Positions 12,610 to 23,691 of a stretch of 64,000 nucleotides of DNA are shown piece by piece. The position numbers and the translations under genes are program-made. The DNA lies in NCBI GenBank assembly GCA_009767595.1, contig VSDK01001545.1, positions 2,097 to 66,096 of the forward strand, read 5' to 3'. Numbering within the stretch: position 1 is the first letter of the stretch; every line of letters begins with the position of its first letter. Origin of the DNA: Symbiodinium kawagutii. Taxonomy: Eukaryota > Sar > Dinophyceae > Suessiales > Symbiodiniaceae. Below the pieces are notes generated by a model. It worked only from the letters and a program-made list of their open reading frames with translations, did not search any database and had not been told where the DNA came from.

Positions 12610-13700
12610 TTCCATAGTGCTATCTTTGTGTGTTATTTGAGTGTGGCCTATTTAATCTGTTTGAATTTGGCTTGTTTAATTATGGCCTACTCAATTCTGT
12701 TCTATTTAATTGTTGTCTATTCATTCATGGTCTATTCAAATTTGCAGCCCCATATTTAACCTATTTGACTATGCCTTATCACATTATAGCCTGCTCGTGC
12801 CCTGTTTGATTATTTCTCAATAATCAGAGTTTGATAAATAATGACCTATCTTTAAATATGCTTTATCTAATTATGCCTTATATTTACCCCATTTGTATTC
12901 ATAAAAACCTTTTTAATCATAGCTTGGTGGTGCCATACTGGAAGACAATAAAATACACAAATTTCAGTTCAATAGATTGCGCTGTATTTGACCTGTCAAG
13001 AATATCTTATTTCATTATAGTCTTTATGGGGATTATTTGATGATTTCATATTTATGCGTTGTGTCATAATTGTGTGTTATTTACTTGTGCCCTGTTCAAT
13101 AGATTAATTACGGCCTATTCAACTATAGTCTACTTAATGTTGCCCTACTTTATTGTGCTCTGTTGACTTATGGCCTCTTTAAAGATGCTGTCCTACATTT
13201 GGCCTTGCTAGTAATGCCCTATGGCATTATTGCCTGACTGTGGTCTAGTTGCTAATTTCCCATGTAATTATGCCTTATGGCCTGTTTTTGGTCTTGCTTT
13301 GTGCAGTTATTCCTTACATGTACCTTATTTACAATACTTTGGGCCTATTTAGTTATGGCTTCATGGTGCCATACTAGAGCATAATTGAATATACTATCAT
13401 TCAATATCCCACTTGGAGACAAAAATCATGAACCAATGCAAGATTGAATATAGTAAAATCAAATAGTAATAGCAACTATGAGAAAATAAAATAGAGCACA
13501 TGTGAGGCATTAGGCAAAATTGAATACAATATGTTTGATCATGAGCAGGCAAGGCATAACTGAATAGAGCATGACTAAATGAGACATGCTTGAATCTGGA
13601 ATAGAAATAGTCACATAGGGTAAATTCAAATAGATGGTGTATTTGCTAGTGCTCTATTAATTCATGCCCTACCTTTACCATACATATATGCTTTGTTTAA
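12610..13700. repeat. Degenerate 15-bp tandem repeat array with orientation switch
   Basis: From 12610 to about 13380 the sequence parses into 15-base units near TGCCCTATTTAATTA, for example TGGCCTACTCAATTC and TGCTCTGTTGACTTA. From about 13430 to 13660 the complement predominates (words like AACTGAATAGAGCAT), then the first orientation briefly returns. No coding capacity is evident. Confidence 0.6.
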
Positions 13701-13805
13701 TTATGCCTAAATTATTTACACAACAGGAAAATCATTTAGGCTTTAGGGTTCAGGTTTCAGAATTTGATTTTTCCCTGTACTTAGGGCATTTGAATCACAA
13801 AGAAT

Positions 13806-13840
13806 GCATTCAGAATGCATTCAGAATGCATTATTCCCCA
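13806..13840 (+). repeat. Three 11-bp tandem copies
   Basis: The unit AGAATGCATTC repeats three times directly before the hairpin that borders the assembly gap. Confidence 0.7.
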
Positions 13841-13870
13841 AAACCAAGATCCAAGATCCAAGATTCCCAG

Positions 13871-13947
13871 AAGACTCCTCACTAAAATCTTGGATTGGAA
13901 AGTGTATTCTGGCAAGTCCTGAATCCAAGATTTTAGTCAGGAGTCTT
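13871..13947. repeat. 24-bp inverted repeat ending at the assembly gap
   Basis: The arms 13871-13894 and 13924-13947 are complementary with one mismatch and a 29-base loop. The right arm ends exactly where the N run begins, so the gap may hide more palindromic sequence. Confidence 0.75.
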
Positions 13948-14000
13948 NNNNNNNNNNNNNNNNNNNNNNNNNNNNNNNNNNNNNNNNNNNNNNNNNNNNN
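13948..14000. other. Assembly gap of 53 N
   Basis: An unsequenced run. Open frames that cross it are artefacts. Confidence 0.99.
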
Positions 14001-14095
14001 AAAACCAAGGTCAAAAAAGGCCTCCAAAAATAAGCACGAAACATCGCAAATACCAGCAAAAATGACAGAAACATAGGTTTTTTTTTTGGGGGGGG

Positions 14096-14141
<46 letters not shown>

Positions 14142-14219
14142 TTTCACATCTATATATATATATATATGTATGTATATGTATATGTTAAAATACAATAAAG
14201 AATATACCGTAGTGCTGTA

Positions 14220-14710
14220 AGGAACTAGCAGGATCCAGCACAATTGGCATTTGCCAAAGCCCCGAACGCAATGGCTTTAAGCAGATCCCGAACACCGTTG
14301 AGGGACCCCAACGGCTGGAAGCCTTCCCGGCAACCAGGTGCATGTTGGACACCGCTTGAAGGACAAGTCGCCTTGGCAGCCGCCAGAGCTGTCCCATTTC
14401 GGAAGGCCCCCAGGCACACAGGCAGAAACAAGGAAAGGAAGGAGTTGTTTCATGTCAGTAGATTTCGTGGATGCAGCAACCTTTGCATAGAACATGGCCG
14501 CATTTTTGCAAAGTTGCGAGGACCGGTGGCCAGGATAGTCACAGCGGTGGTGATCCCAATGAGGGTGAAGACCTGCAGACTGCTGCCACGGCATTTTGGG
14601 AAAAGGGGGTGTGATGCTGGAGATGCTGGAAGCGGGTTGGGCAAGATGTGGAGATTTCCTGAGCTATGGATCAACAAGGGTCCGTGCCGTGCCAGGAACG
14701 GAGTGCAATA
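14220..14710. other. GC-richer island, coding strand unclear
   Basis: Base composition rises here compared with the element before it. A plus frame (14244-14711) and minus frames (14277-14734) are all open. One minus frame contains a hydrophobic run (FTLIGITTAVTILATG). I cannot decide which strand, if any, is coding, and recognise no family. Confidence 0.25.
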
Positions 14711-14961
14711 GTGAATAAGAATGACTAATATCAACCGGAGTGCACTAAGGTTGAATAATTAACAATTATTAGCGCAATTTAGCGTTTTTTTTTTGGGTAC
14801 TAAATGTACTAATGTCAACCTGACAAGTCTGGCCGATGCTGATTGCGGAAGTATGACACGTTGATGTGGAACATGTTGCATGAGTTTTGGTCGACATCAC
14901 ATTGATTTCAAACACGAGTTCCCTTATGTGCGTTTTAGATCTTCCCATCCCGTTGTTGCAG

Positions 14962-16657
14962 TGGCAAATGTTCGAAATTGATGTTTGGCAATCCCTGCTC
15001 CATAGCTCCAGGAACCTAGATCTTGTGGGCTGGTCAGGGCTTGACCTAGCTGAAAGGGATCCACTTCTGTCCGAGGCCGGTGCGCGCGTCAAAGAATTAC
15101 AGCGCATTGATGCAGAGAACCAGCGGCTTTTGAAACGTTTGCAGGGTGCGCCACTGGAAATGATCAGGGAAGATCTAATGAGTCATCTAGTGGTCCCACC
15201 GGTACCTCTAACGATCCCTCGAAATCGTGATTTTCAAAAGGACCATCCAGTTCCTGATCCGTTACTAGAAGAGTGTGAGAATACGGGAAAAGTCAAAGGG
15301 TCGGTTCTCGTTTTCAGCAGGGAGGTAGGGCGACCGTACTCTAGATGATTTATCCAGGTGTGGGGGTCAAGATGGGCATGGACCATATTTTCCACTGCAG
15401 GATTTCCTCCGCAGTTTTGGAGTACCCCCTCAAACTATCAGCTGCAGCTTTCCACTCCAAGTGACAGTCAACACACCCTCCTCACCATATAGGTCATGAC
15501 AGTACCACCACTGTGGCTAGAAATAAGTGTTACCTGAAACATCTGAAACTCTTGATACCTCTTGCATGTTTCCAGCGCGGAAACCTTTTTAGTGGTTGTC
15601 ATGTTTGCCCTCAGGCGTCAACATTTTTCATGACCTTGGCCTCCCATCCCTATTGTCACAGCGCAAGGTACCAAAGCGGCTGTGAGCATGTCCAAATTTG
15701 AAAAGGATCATCAGGTGGGCCTGGCAAAGCTGGTGGAACCTGATGGCCCGGAGGTTGGCATGGTTCAGCTACTTACTTTTCTGTGGATATTTCCATGGAG
15801 TTGGTCAAAATCGGAGTTGACAATTTGAAAGAACAGATTTGAACAACTGCTCAAGAGTCAAAGGTTTCCATGAGTGCGAAGGTCCAAAGTCCAAAGGTCT
15901 AGCCTTTGGGCCTGGGGATAATGATAATCGTCAACGAACAATGCCTGGGATCCGCATCGCAACAACCTCACCCTTTAGACTTCACCCCATGAGGAAGGTG
16001 AATCTGTGGCAAGGCACTGGACGTCTCCTTTTCATTCGCAGAGCCGGTTTGTTTGCATCGTGCCCAAATGCAAAGTCTAATGCCCGGGTATTCAATCCTG
16101 ATGCACCATGATATGACGCAAAACACCCATGTTTGTGCAGGCCTAGCATGCCCTTTCCCACCAGAAACTAGATATTCGGCATATTGGGCCATGCCGACAC
16201 CATGGTGACGTCGTCAACTGTTACGGCAGGCACAGCAGCGCTACATGAAGATGCACTGCGAGCATCCCAAGGTAGGGCCAAGGGAGGTCTAGGGCGCCAA
16301 CCTGAGCCGACCTCAAAGTCGCCGCCATGGCGATGTGTGGAATGGATGGATTCAAATGGGTTCCATGTTTGTCAGTTCGGGTTTCGCCAGCTATCAGCTA
16401 CCTCTAGCGTGCCTCCCACAGATCGGCAACAAGCAGGAAGCAAGACTTGATGAAGGTTTCACGAATCTTGATCACGTCATGGAGGGAGATGACCATTTCA
16501 TGACCACCTGATCCAAACCCACAAGGGTACATATGGACAGCCTATGGGGCCGCCAGGAGGATTGGCTTCTCGTTTGCCCGGCCTGTTGAAGTCTCAAGGG
16601 TTGCCTCCACCGTTGCGCTTCGGGAGCTATGCGCTGGGTACCCCACAGACTCCGTAG
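14962..16657 (+). CDS. Unidentified protein with Pro/Gly/Gln-rich C-terminus, about four exons
   Basis: Likely exons are 14962 to about 15345, 15668-15762, 16230-16271 and 16526-16657. The last three join in phase with GT-AG introns; two donors are GTAGGG-like and GTTCAG. The first exon follows a good CAG acceptor and has a charged helical stretch (ARVKELQRIDAENQRLLKR). The exon at 15668 gives SKFEKDHQVGLAKLVEPDG, that at 16230 gives QQRYMKMHCEHP, and the last gives GTYGQPMGPPGG and ends TPQTP. The junction between exons 1 and 2 is not resolved, and a tail exon near 16841 may belong here. No family is recognised. The proline/glutamine-rich tail suggests a disordered, perhaps RNA- or protein-binding region, which is only inference. 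Confidence 0.5.
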
Positions 16658-16840
16658 GGTTTCGCATGACTGTTGTCACACTTGGACGTGCGAAAAAAAT
16701 TCTGAATCTGAACCGATGATGACAGAACAGAAAACATCAAAACACTAGTAAATTGACGTTTATTGGTAATCATTATTGAGGTTTATTAACCCAATCAGTC
16801 AACTGAACCATGATGAGCGCCCCTCCTGCACCTTGGCCAG

Positions 16841-16915
16841 GAAAGGGCACAGCAACAATCCCTGTTGGCTGCGCAGATGGCTGTGCCTGGGCACGGAATA
16901 GAGCTGAGAATCTGA
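16841..16915 (+). CDS. Possible terminal exon, unidentified
   Basis: After a CTTGGCCAG acceptor the frame reads ERAQQQSLLAAQMAV, then PGHGIELRI and a stop. It could be the true C-terminus of the preceding gene if the stop at 16655 is skipped by splicing. A second plus frame and a minus frame are also open across the same bases, so the call is tentative. Confidence 0.35.
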   Translation, partial: ERAQQQSLLAAQMAVPGHGIELRI

Positions 16916-17296
16916 AGCCTCGCATTGTTTGTACCATTGGATCGCAGTTGTCACACTTGAAATCTGTGGAGATGGCATTGCTGATAGAAATTCCATCCTC
17001 AGCTGTGGTGTGGCCATCAAGTCTTGGGAGAGCCAGTGGTGGACTTCACCCTTGGGAAGCCTGATGCCAGAACTTCTGGCCACCACGCACCCAACAGCTG
17101 CTTAGATGTCACCAAACGCGCATTTAGAATCAGCAATTGCTGCTGAGTGTGTGCATCTGGGGATGTAGGTGCATTTTTTTCCGCAAACACCTAAATATGA
17201 TTAATGTTAATTGATTAAATATGATCAATATGTATACGGTGCATTTCTGTACGCACATGCATGTGGCCGACCTCGAGGAGGCGATGAACAAAAATG

Positions 17297-17355
17297 TTTA
17301 TTTCTTGTGTGTGTGTGTTTATGTGTGTGTGTGTTTATGTGTGTGTGTGTTCAGA
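17297..17355 (+). repeat. GT dinucleotide microsatellite
   Basis: Interrupted GT repeats with TTTAT breaks. The Val/Cys-rich frames across it are artefacts. Confidence 0.85.
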
Positions 17356-18184
17356 TTCATTGGCCCGTGCATATGCACAAATGGGAATGCTGGATTTAGT
17401 CAAGACCTTGGCTTGAGCCATTGATGATGGAGGCCATCTGAACAGAGGTTGGTGGGTCCTGTCATGCGAGGGATTGCTTCACTTTGCAGTTGCTCCTTTG
17501 CAAGTAGGACATATTAGGACCGGTGATGGCTAGCAGCAGAAAGGTGCGAAGATTGTTCTTCCGAAATCTACCGAAAAAGGTACCGACCCGACAGTGATTC
17601 ACGGAGAGAGCGAGAGGGAGAGATGTAGAAAAAAGAGACCAGTAAATCCATGACGTCGGAGCAGATGTGTCGGATTTGCATGTTGTCACAGGGGTCAGTA
17701 GCCCAACAGTTTGTTAAAATGATCGTGCAACACCGCACTCTAAAACCAAATGCTCATTTGACTATGGGTCAAAATCCTGCCCCCCACTTATTCACATTGA
17801 CCAATCTAATCTAACTGTTTGAATGTCCTACCCAGGGCTTTGGGATCATGAAGAAAAAAGATTGAACCGCTACCATATGAACCCATGTGATTAGTTGGCA
17901 TTTCCCCTGCAACTGTTTGTGATTATCACCTAGTATCAGCCATCCAATTTAACCATCAATCATCTATAATTGTCGGTGCATTGTCATCTACCATCGTCGG
18001 ATCAGTTGGATGAGAATCATCTACCATATTCTACGATGCTATCTTTCCGACCTATATCACTGGGGTCAATCACTGATAACACACCAACTAGGATCAATCA
18101 TTGATATTTTGGTAGATATCTACTATATCACAAATTTTAACAGCCCACACCTTTGGATTTTTGGATCCTCAATCTACATACGAG

Positions 18185-18254
18185 GTCCGAGCCGCTGCGC
18201 GCGCCGGTCTTCCGGCTCCTCCCGTCTCTTGAAGCGACAGTGGTTTTCTGGTCG
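18185..18254 (+). CDS. Isolated GC-rich exon candidate
   Basis: A 70-base GC-rich island sits in AT-rich surroundings, starts after an ACGAG acceptor and ends at a consensus GTGAGT donor. One frame reads SEPLRAPVFRLLPSLEATVV; the two others are partly open. No family is recognised. It could be the 5' part of the gene whose terminal exon lies at 20458, but the exons between are not clear. Confidence 0.4.
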
Positions 18255-20457
18255 GTGAGTTGTGCCAACAGTGGTGATCAACCATCAACTGATGTATGTT
18301 TATTTGTTTTTGTTGGTTAATTATTTGATGTTTATTTTTGTGACTTTTGGTTGGATATATTAGTTAGATCTACTGTGGAATGGCTTGTGGCTGACAACTG
18401 GTGAACTTGACCATCAACTCAGTGGATTATATGGTGACGAGTACTTAGTTTTGGTTATATGGGGCAGGCTTAAAGCGAGTTCAATCTGCGGGTTGTAGCT
18501 GCAATTCGCCTGCCAGTTTCCTGATAAGTTGTACTTGATGTTGACCAGCAACTTATTCTGGCTCCATGCTGCCTTGACCAACTTCACTATGCCCAACAAC
18601 CGATTGATTATGTTCACCAAATGATTGGGCACGATGTTGTATATCTATGGTGAAAATGCCTCACTTGGACAAGTGGTGAAAACAATGTGATCTGCAGAAC
18701 TGTTGCTTGCTCTGGTGGGCTATTGGCTTACCTGGTTCATTGGGAGCTAGATGCCATAACATCCGAATAGAGCGATGTCGTTTGACCATGAAGAAGCCAG
18801 GAATGATAAGAGCTGTTTCACTTTTTCAGGGTTGATGAGGAGGGGAAACGGATGTTTTGTATAATGATTATAATGCCAAAAGCTCGGTACTGAAAATGAC
18901 AGGGGTAGCAATCGCGGATTTGCAAATTGCTGACAGTCCCACTCAACGGTTACTCCCTGTTGACCAAGTGGAAAATTTGCCGCGGAAGAACGTGCACACG
19001 CATGCGCACACTATCCACCTAAAATATCCTAACCTATCTAGTTGCATATGCAGTCCACGCTCCTTGTTACATGGATGTGGGGATGTTTGATTCCTTCGTT
19101 GCATGTATAGATGCATTGACAGTTCATGGTCTTGAGGGGGTTGAAGGATCTCCAATTTGCCAGGGCCGCCTGCCATAAGTGGAAACGGGAGAGAATACAA
19201 GGAGTGCTTTCCATTCGAAAGCGAGCTGGTACTGTCAGAGCTTCATCATTTGGCGCATTTGGCATCGGAGATCCGTGCAAGCAAATAAGCGATGTTATGT
19301 TGAAGTTCGAAAGTTGATGACCAGCTATTTCAATCTAATCTACCGATTTCTGGTGAAGTTGGGAGTGCAGTTTCTCCCATTGGCTTTCCATGTTGGCCAT
19401 GGAGTGGCATCCGAGGTGTCCCAAGAGCCGCCAGGTCCTTCGGATGCAGAATGCCAGAATCTCAGCGGCCCGCGGCAGTTTCTGTAGGTCTGCCAGTTGG
19501 TTGGCCTATGGTGATTTGTTATAGGAGTTTCATTGGAATTCCCCATTGGATTTTCATAGGAATCTCACAGGAATTTCCATGGGATTTTTATAAACGATTC
19601 ATAGGACATGTCACAGGATGTTGGTTGGGCTTGTTGGTTGACTGCCCTGACAAACCAGTGCGTTTCGTTTTTTTTTTCGTTCGGCTCACTTGACAGGTGG
19701 CAGCGGAATGAACAGTGTAGGAATGCCTGCGGTGTGCACGCTGAGGTCAGAGAATACTTCGCTTGCAGGCCCTTCAAGCTGTGATTGGGAAACGAGAGCC
19801 CGGCCAAGAAATACAGAAAGGCATACGTGACACGCGATACACATGGCTTGGAAATACAGAGGGATCAAAGGGAAAGAATGAGACGCATTCAACGCACAGC
19901 TTGAAACAAAGAGTGTTGGCTTAAAGGTTTTGAAGACTGCTGAGTCAGGAGTGGATTCATGTGGGCTGAACTCAACGCAAGGATCAGCCTCCGCAGCATA
20001 TTGGCTGAACGAACCACAGACATAGGCAGCTGGTCCCATGGCCCCGGGCAAAAACGTGGGCAGGACCGAGCGAATGGGCCGTCCTTTGTGGGTTTTCTGA
20101 TCCGCAGCTGATGATTTTGATCCTTTGGGTAGCCAGGCGAATCCAGGCGGTTCAGTTTCTGAGTGGCAGGACATGGCATGACAAACAATAGATGTCAATA
20201 ATTTCAGTCATTCAGTGGCTTTGTAGTCGGATCAGGCTGTCTACGCGTCATACGGTTGGACATTTTGTAGATGGAAATAGTGGACGCAGTTGGGAGCAAT
20301 CTTGTTGGTTCAACGGTCCTATCATTTCTCTATGCGAATGCTGTGCGTATGCTGCCTATACCCTTGACGGGACGATCGGCAGGTTCTTGAGCTGCCAAGT
20401 TGTGAAGCTGTTCACAGCTCGTGACGTCGCATGACTTCCCATGACTTCGCACCACAG
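18255..20457. other. Mostly non-coding; weak exon-like stretches
   Basis: Weak candidates lie at 18900-18990 and 19390-19488. The latter has a GTAGGT donor and frames such as VSQEPPGPSDAECQNLSG. A long minus frame at 19686-20198 shows no domain. Nothing is firm. Confidence 0.3.
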
Positions 20458-20590
20458 GAGCAGCAAGGCGAAAGCAAAGCCCAAGGTGGCACCCACACGT
20501 GCCCCCAAGCGGCCCAGTGCAAGGGCACCGAGCCAGGCACAGGGGAGCTGCGGCTGTTTCTGCGGATGTTTGATCAAGCATGGCATGTAG
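20458..20590 (+). CDS. Basic, cysteine-ended terminal exon, unidentified
   Basis: After a CACCACAG|G acceptor the frame reads SSKAKAKPKVAPTRAPKRPS, then a short Ala/Gln stretch and CGCFCGCLIKHGM before TAG. Lysine/proline/alanine richness and the cysteine cluster make a coherent C-terminus, perhaps nucleic-acid binding or lipid-modified; both ideas are inference. The upstream exons are not assigned. Confidence 0.45.
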
Positions 20591-20876
20591 GATCAAGTGG
20601 TGGCGAGTCTTGGGATAGCAGTTCAGGTGTAGTCCAACTTTAAGGTTGGAATTCGAATGAACTGGGCTTGAAGATCCGGCTCTGGACCCTCTTTAGGCGT
20701 GAGGCAACAGCTTCGAACATTTGTTCCACTCAGCATTGTCAAATCACTTTGTTGATATTTGTATATCTATCCACCTGCCCATCTATCGATCTATCTATCT
20801 TTCTTTCTATTGCATAGGCCCGGGAGTATTTGAATGCATTCGATGATCCAATGTTTGGCATCAAAAGCTGGGAAAA

Positions 20877-21248
20877 TTGAATCAAATTATTGCAAACTTG
20901 GGGTGTCGCACGGAAGCACCCCACGGAGCTCCCCTTGCGTATGCTGCTTATGTTATTTTACCACATTCTATGGGGATATATGGAGATGACCCCCAGCATG
21001 CGACATGGGATGCAGGAGGTCACATGTTCAAAGATTCAGATTGCAGACCAAGAGGTCTATGGGGACCGTGGGTGTCCCCATCCTTTCTGGTTCGGAACTC
21101 CTGTGACCAAAACGTTGGGACATCCGTGGGGCGAAAGCGTTCCACTGCGGAGTTGCGCCACGGTGGCTTCTTCCCTGCAGAAGTGGAGAAGCGATCAGCA
21201 GTTGGTCCAGGGATGGCATTGTTCAATCCATGGTTGAACGATGATTGA
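20877..21248 (+). CDS. Possible coding island, two long overlapping frames
   Basis: Two plus frames stay open for more than 110 codons each (20877-21248 and 20890-21237), which is unusual for this base composition. Neither shows a family motif. Splice sites within could select parts of either, for example CTTGGGG|TGTCGC and AAG|AGGTC. At least one exon is likely here, but the frame is unresolved. Confidence 0.35.
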   Translation: MNQIIANLGCRTEAPHGAPLAYAAYVILPHSMGIYGDDPQHATWDAGGHMFKDSDCRPRGLWGPWVSPSFLVRNSCDQNVGTSVGRKRSTAELRHGGFFPAEVEKRSAVGPGMALFNPWLNDD

Positions 21249-22235
21249 TGGGTTGATGGTTGTTAACGATGGTTGAGGGTTGAAGGTTAAGAAATTGGTA
21301 TGTGTTGCTGACATATTGCAAGAACAAATGAATACCTACGGTACATGCACACATCAGATTAGCGATGGTTCAGATAATGGTAATGTATGGCAATGCATTC
21401 CTAAGTTCGAGTCAGACTATACGGTAGATTAGGCCTCCAGAATGGTAGGTTATAATAGGTTATATAGGTTGCATTCCCAATGGTGGTCTCCACAATGGTA
21501 GGAAGCAGCTCCAACGGCAACCACAACGAGGCATCCAAAAGCACAGCACCCAAAGTCGGACGGCGGAGCACCTTGTTTGGAGCGGGCCCGCGTTAGTGGG
21601 GACAGGGGCTTGCCACAGGCGTTTGGCATGTTCGTTGAAGATCTTCCTTGTCATTCCCCTACAAGATGGGCCAACATGTGCCCAATATCGCGGGATACTG
21701 TTGTGCTACGCTTTTTGTGGTGAAGGGTTCGTTTGGTCCATCAAGGGCAAATCAAGGCATTTTCTTTTCGAGTGCTTTTCCAAGTTGTTGAGAGCACCTA
21801 TAAATCAGAAGGCCATTTATTTGTTTCTAAGCAGTCCAGTTTTGACAGTTTCCATATGTCATTTTTTCATTTGATGGCAATGGCTTCTGAGTATGAAATA
21901 CGGACAACGCAGCATACAGAGTCATACTACTGCACCTTCTGCGATTGATGATGGTTGCCCATACTTTGGGTTCTCTAATTTCGCTTTTCGGCCTCCCGGG
22001 ACTTGACTCGACATTTTGCAGTCAAATGGGTTGTGCCTGTTCTTCAGAACGCGATTGCTTTGATTGGCTGCTTTTGTGTCCTGCAACATGTGTTCTCCCA
22101 CATTTGGCGTGCCTGAACATTAGCAAAAATTTTGGGTGCCCTCGAAACTTCGGCTTACTACATGTTTGGTTTTGAGGCATTTTGTTGCCGTTGGGGTTGG
22201 GCCAGGCATTTTGTGGCACTTGTTTAGAAGAACAA

Positions 22236-22244
22236 AGAGAGATG

Positions 22245-22278
<34 letters not shown>

Positions 22279-22287
22279 GAGAGAGAA
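22236..22287 (+). repeat. GA dinucleotide microsatellite
   Basis: About 25 GA units with two single-base interruptions, lying just before the exon at 22343. Confidence 0.9.
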
Positions 22288-22342
22288 TAAAGAGCATATA
22301 GATGATGATAATAAATCATTTGAGATTGAATTCATCCTTCAG

Positions 22343-22565
22343 GAATTCAGCTGCCTCGTCGGATTCCTGTGGTGGCGTATATATTCTTGGGGTACCTCGA
22401 CGGCCAGAACGGCCGCCTTGCGAACACACCACGGTGGCGACAGATTCCTGGGACAAGCTTTGCAAAGTAGGCATGGTTGGCTAGGTCAGGGTCTGAGAGG
22501 CCCTACACGGCCTTTGCAGTGGCAGTGTTTCCATTGGTGGCGCGACCAACAAATGCTGCTTGTAA
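22343..22565 (+). CDS. Unidentified gene end, two exons
   Basis: Exon 22343-22466 follows a CCTTCAG acceptor and ends at a GTAGGC donor. Exon 22520-22565 follows CCTTTGCAG and ends in TAA. The phases match. The frame reads IPVVAYIFLGYLDGQNGR, NTPRWRQIPGTSFAN and GSVSIGGATNKCCL. The double cysteine one residue from the end could be a lipidation site. An alternative frame (SSDSCGGVYILGVPRRPERP) is also open in the first exon. Family unknown. Confidence 0.45.
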
Positions 22566-22971
22566 CAGTCATTAGGAGCAGACGGCTTCATCCCTTGAGA
22601 GAGCAGATAGTGACCTTGAGCAACTGTAGGTTTCCCTGACGGCATCTCGTTTTATGCTGCGCTTACTTCCCCCACCTACCTTCGACTTTGATTGGTTTTA
22701 TTGGTTTGCTAATTTGCCTCTTCACCTTCGACTTTTTGATGCTGCCAGGGTTAATCTTGCTTCTGAGGTGGGCTTGCAGATGGCGAAATTGAATTTGTTC
22801 CTCATTTCTTTGCTATTGCTATTTTTCCCCTGATTGATTTTTTGGCCTTCGGTCGTGGATTTTTGCTGCTTGACTGAGTTTGGCTTCTGAGGGCTGCTAG
22901 TTCCCTTTTGTACTTCCGGTGTTTTTTTGCATGTTTTGGTCTCACCTCTCTTTGTTGTTTTTCGCTTGCAG

Positions 22972-23103
22972 CCTGAAGCATGGGCCTCGGGGACAGACGT
23001 TCTTAAGCGCGGAGAAACAAACAGACAGACAGACAAACCTGCCTTCCTTTTGGGAAGCGAAAACGCCCACACCCTTGCTGATCTATGCACATTTCCGTGC
23101 TGA
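22972..23103 (+). CDS. Possible terminal exon, unidentified
   Basis: A long pyrimidine tract ending TTCGCTTGCAG gives one of the best acceptors in the window. The frame then reads PEAWASGTDVLKRGE and runs to TGA after 43 codons. The sequence is hydrophilic with no known motif. The upstream partner exon is not identified. Confidence 0.4.
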   Translation, partial: PEAWASGTDVLKRGETNRQTDKPAFLLGSENAHTLADLCTFPC

Positions 23104-23691
23104 CATTGTTGGGTTGACAAAAGGTGTTGGGAAAAGCGCGTGTCTTTGTCCCCTAATTGTAGCACAGCATTTTTGTAGTGAAGTTATGATCACCCTGACA
23201 ATTTCACTGCAGACTGGGGCCTTTTGGCGTGGGGAATGACCCGGGGAGCGTGCGAGCGAGGCTTCGTTCGCAGATGTGTTTTCTCTGTTTCTGATTTTCC
23301 ACTCGCTTGGAGCACTTGCATACCAGTTGTCCTTTTCCTGCAAGAAACATGCTGGGGTGGTTGCAGGGGATTGTAAATTTCTGTGCGCAATCATGAAAGC
23401 AAAAGATATTCCCATCATTGATTTGACATTTCATGCATCTTGCCTTACTTCTAAGGGTGTGCATGCTGCATGCCTTTACCAGCAATAGAGCCTAGTGCTC
23501 CTTTCTCATACTTTTGCATACTTTTGCTATTCTTCGCTCACATTTTCATCATTCACTTCCCTTCCAAGCCTTTCTCCGTGCAGCGTGGAGCTCTGGAAAG
23601 CCCTAACGTCATTGAACTTCTTTGGATCTCCAAACTTCCAAACTTCGCTTGGGAAGTCTCCAGCATCCCTAAACTTCGCTTGGGTCTCCAG

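Larger units (their letters stand above)
12479..14170. mobile_element. AT-rich fold-back element with inverted ends
   Basis: The left end (12479-12538) is an AT microsatellite, GCTAG, a C-run, AAAA and CCTATGTTTCTG. The right end (14066-14170) is the inverse: CAGAAACATAGG, a T-run, a G-run and an AT/TA microsatellite. Between them lie about 1.5 kb of AT-rich sequence built from a degenerate 15-bp repeat that switches orientation near 13.4 kb. No transposase frame is visible, so if mobile it is non-autonomous. It begins about 190 bases past the reductase stop. A 53-base gap lies inside. Confidence 0.5.

Noticed and set aside
13821-14243. Frames crossing the N gap
   Set aside because: Translation through N has no meaning, and the flanks are hairpin and AT repeat.
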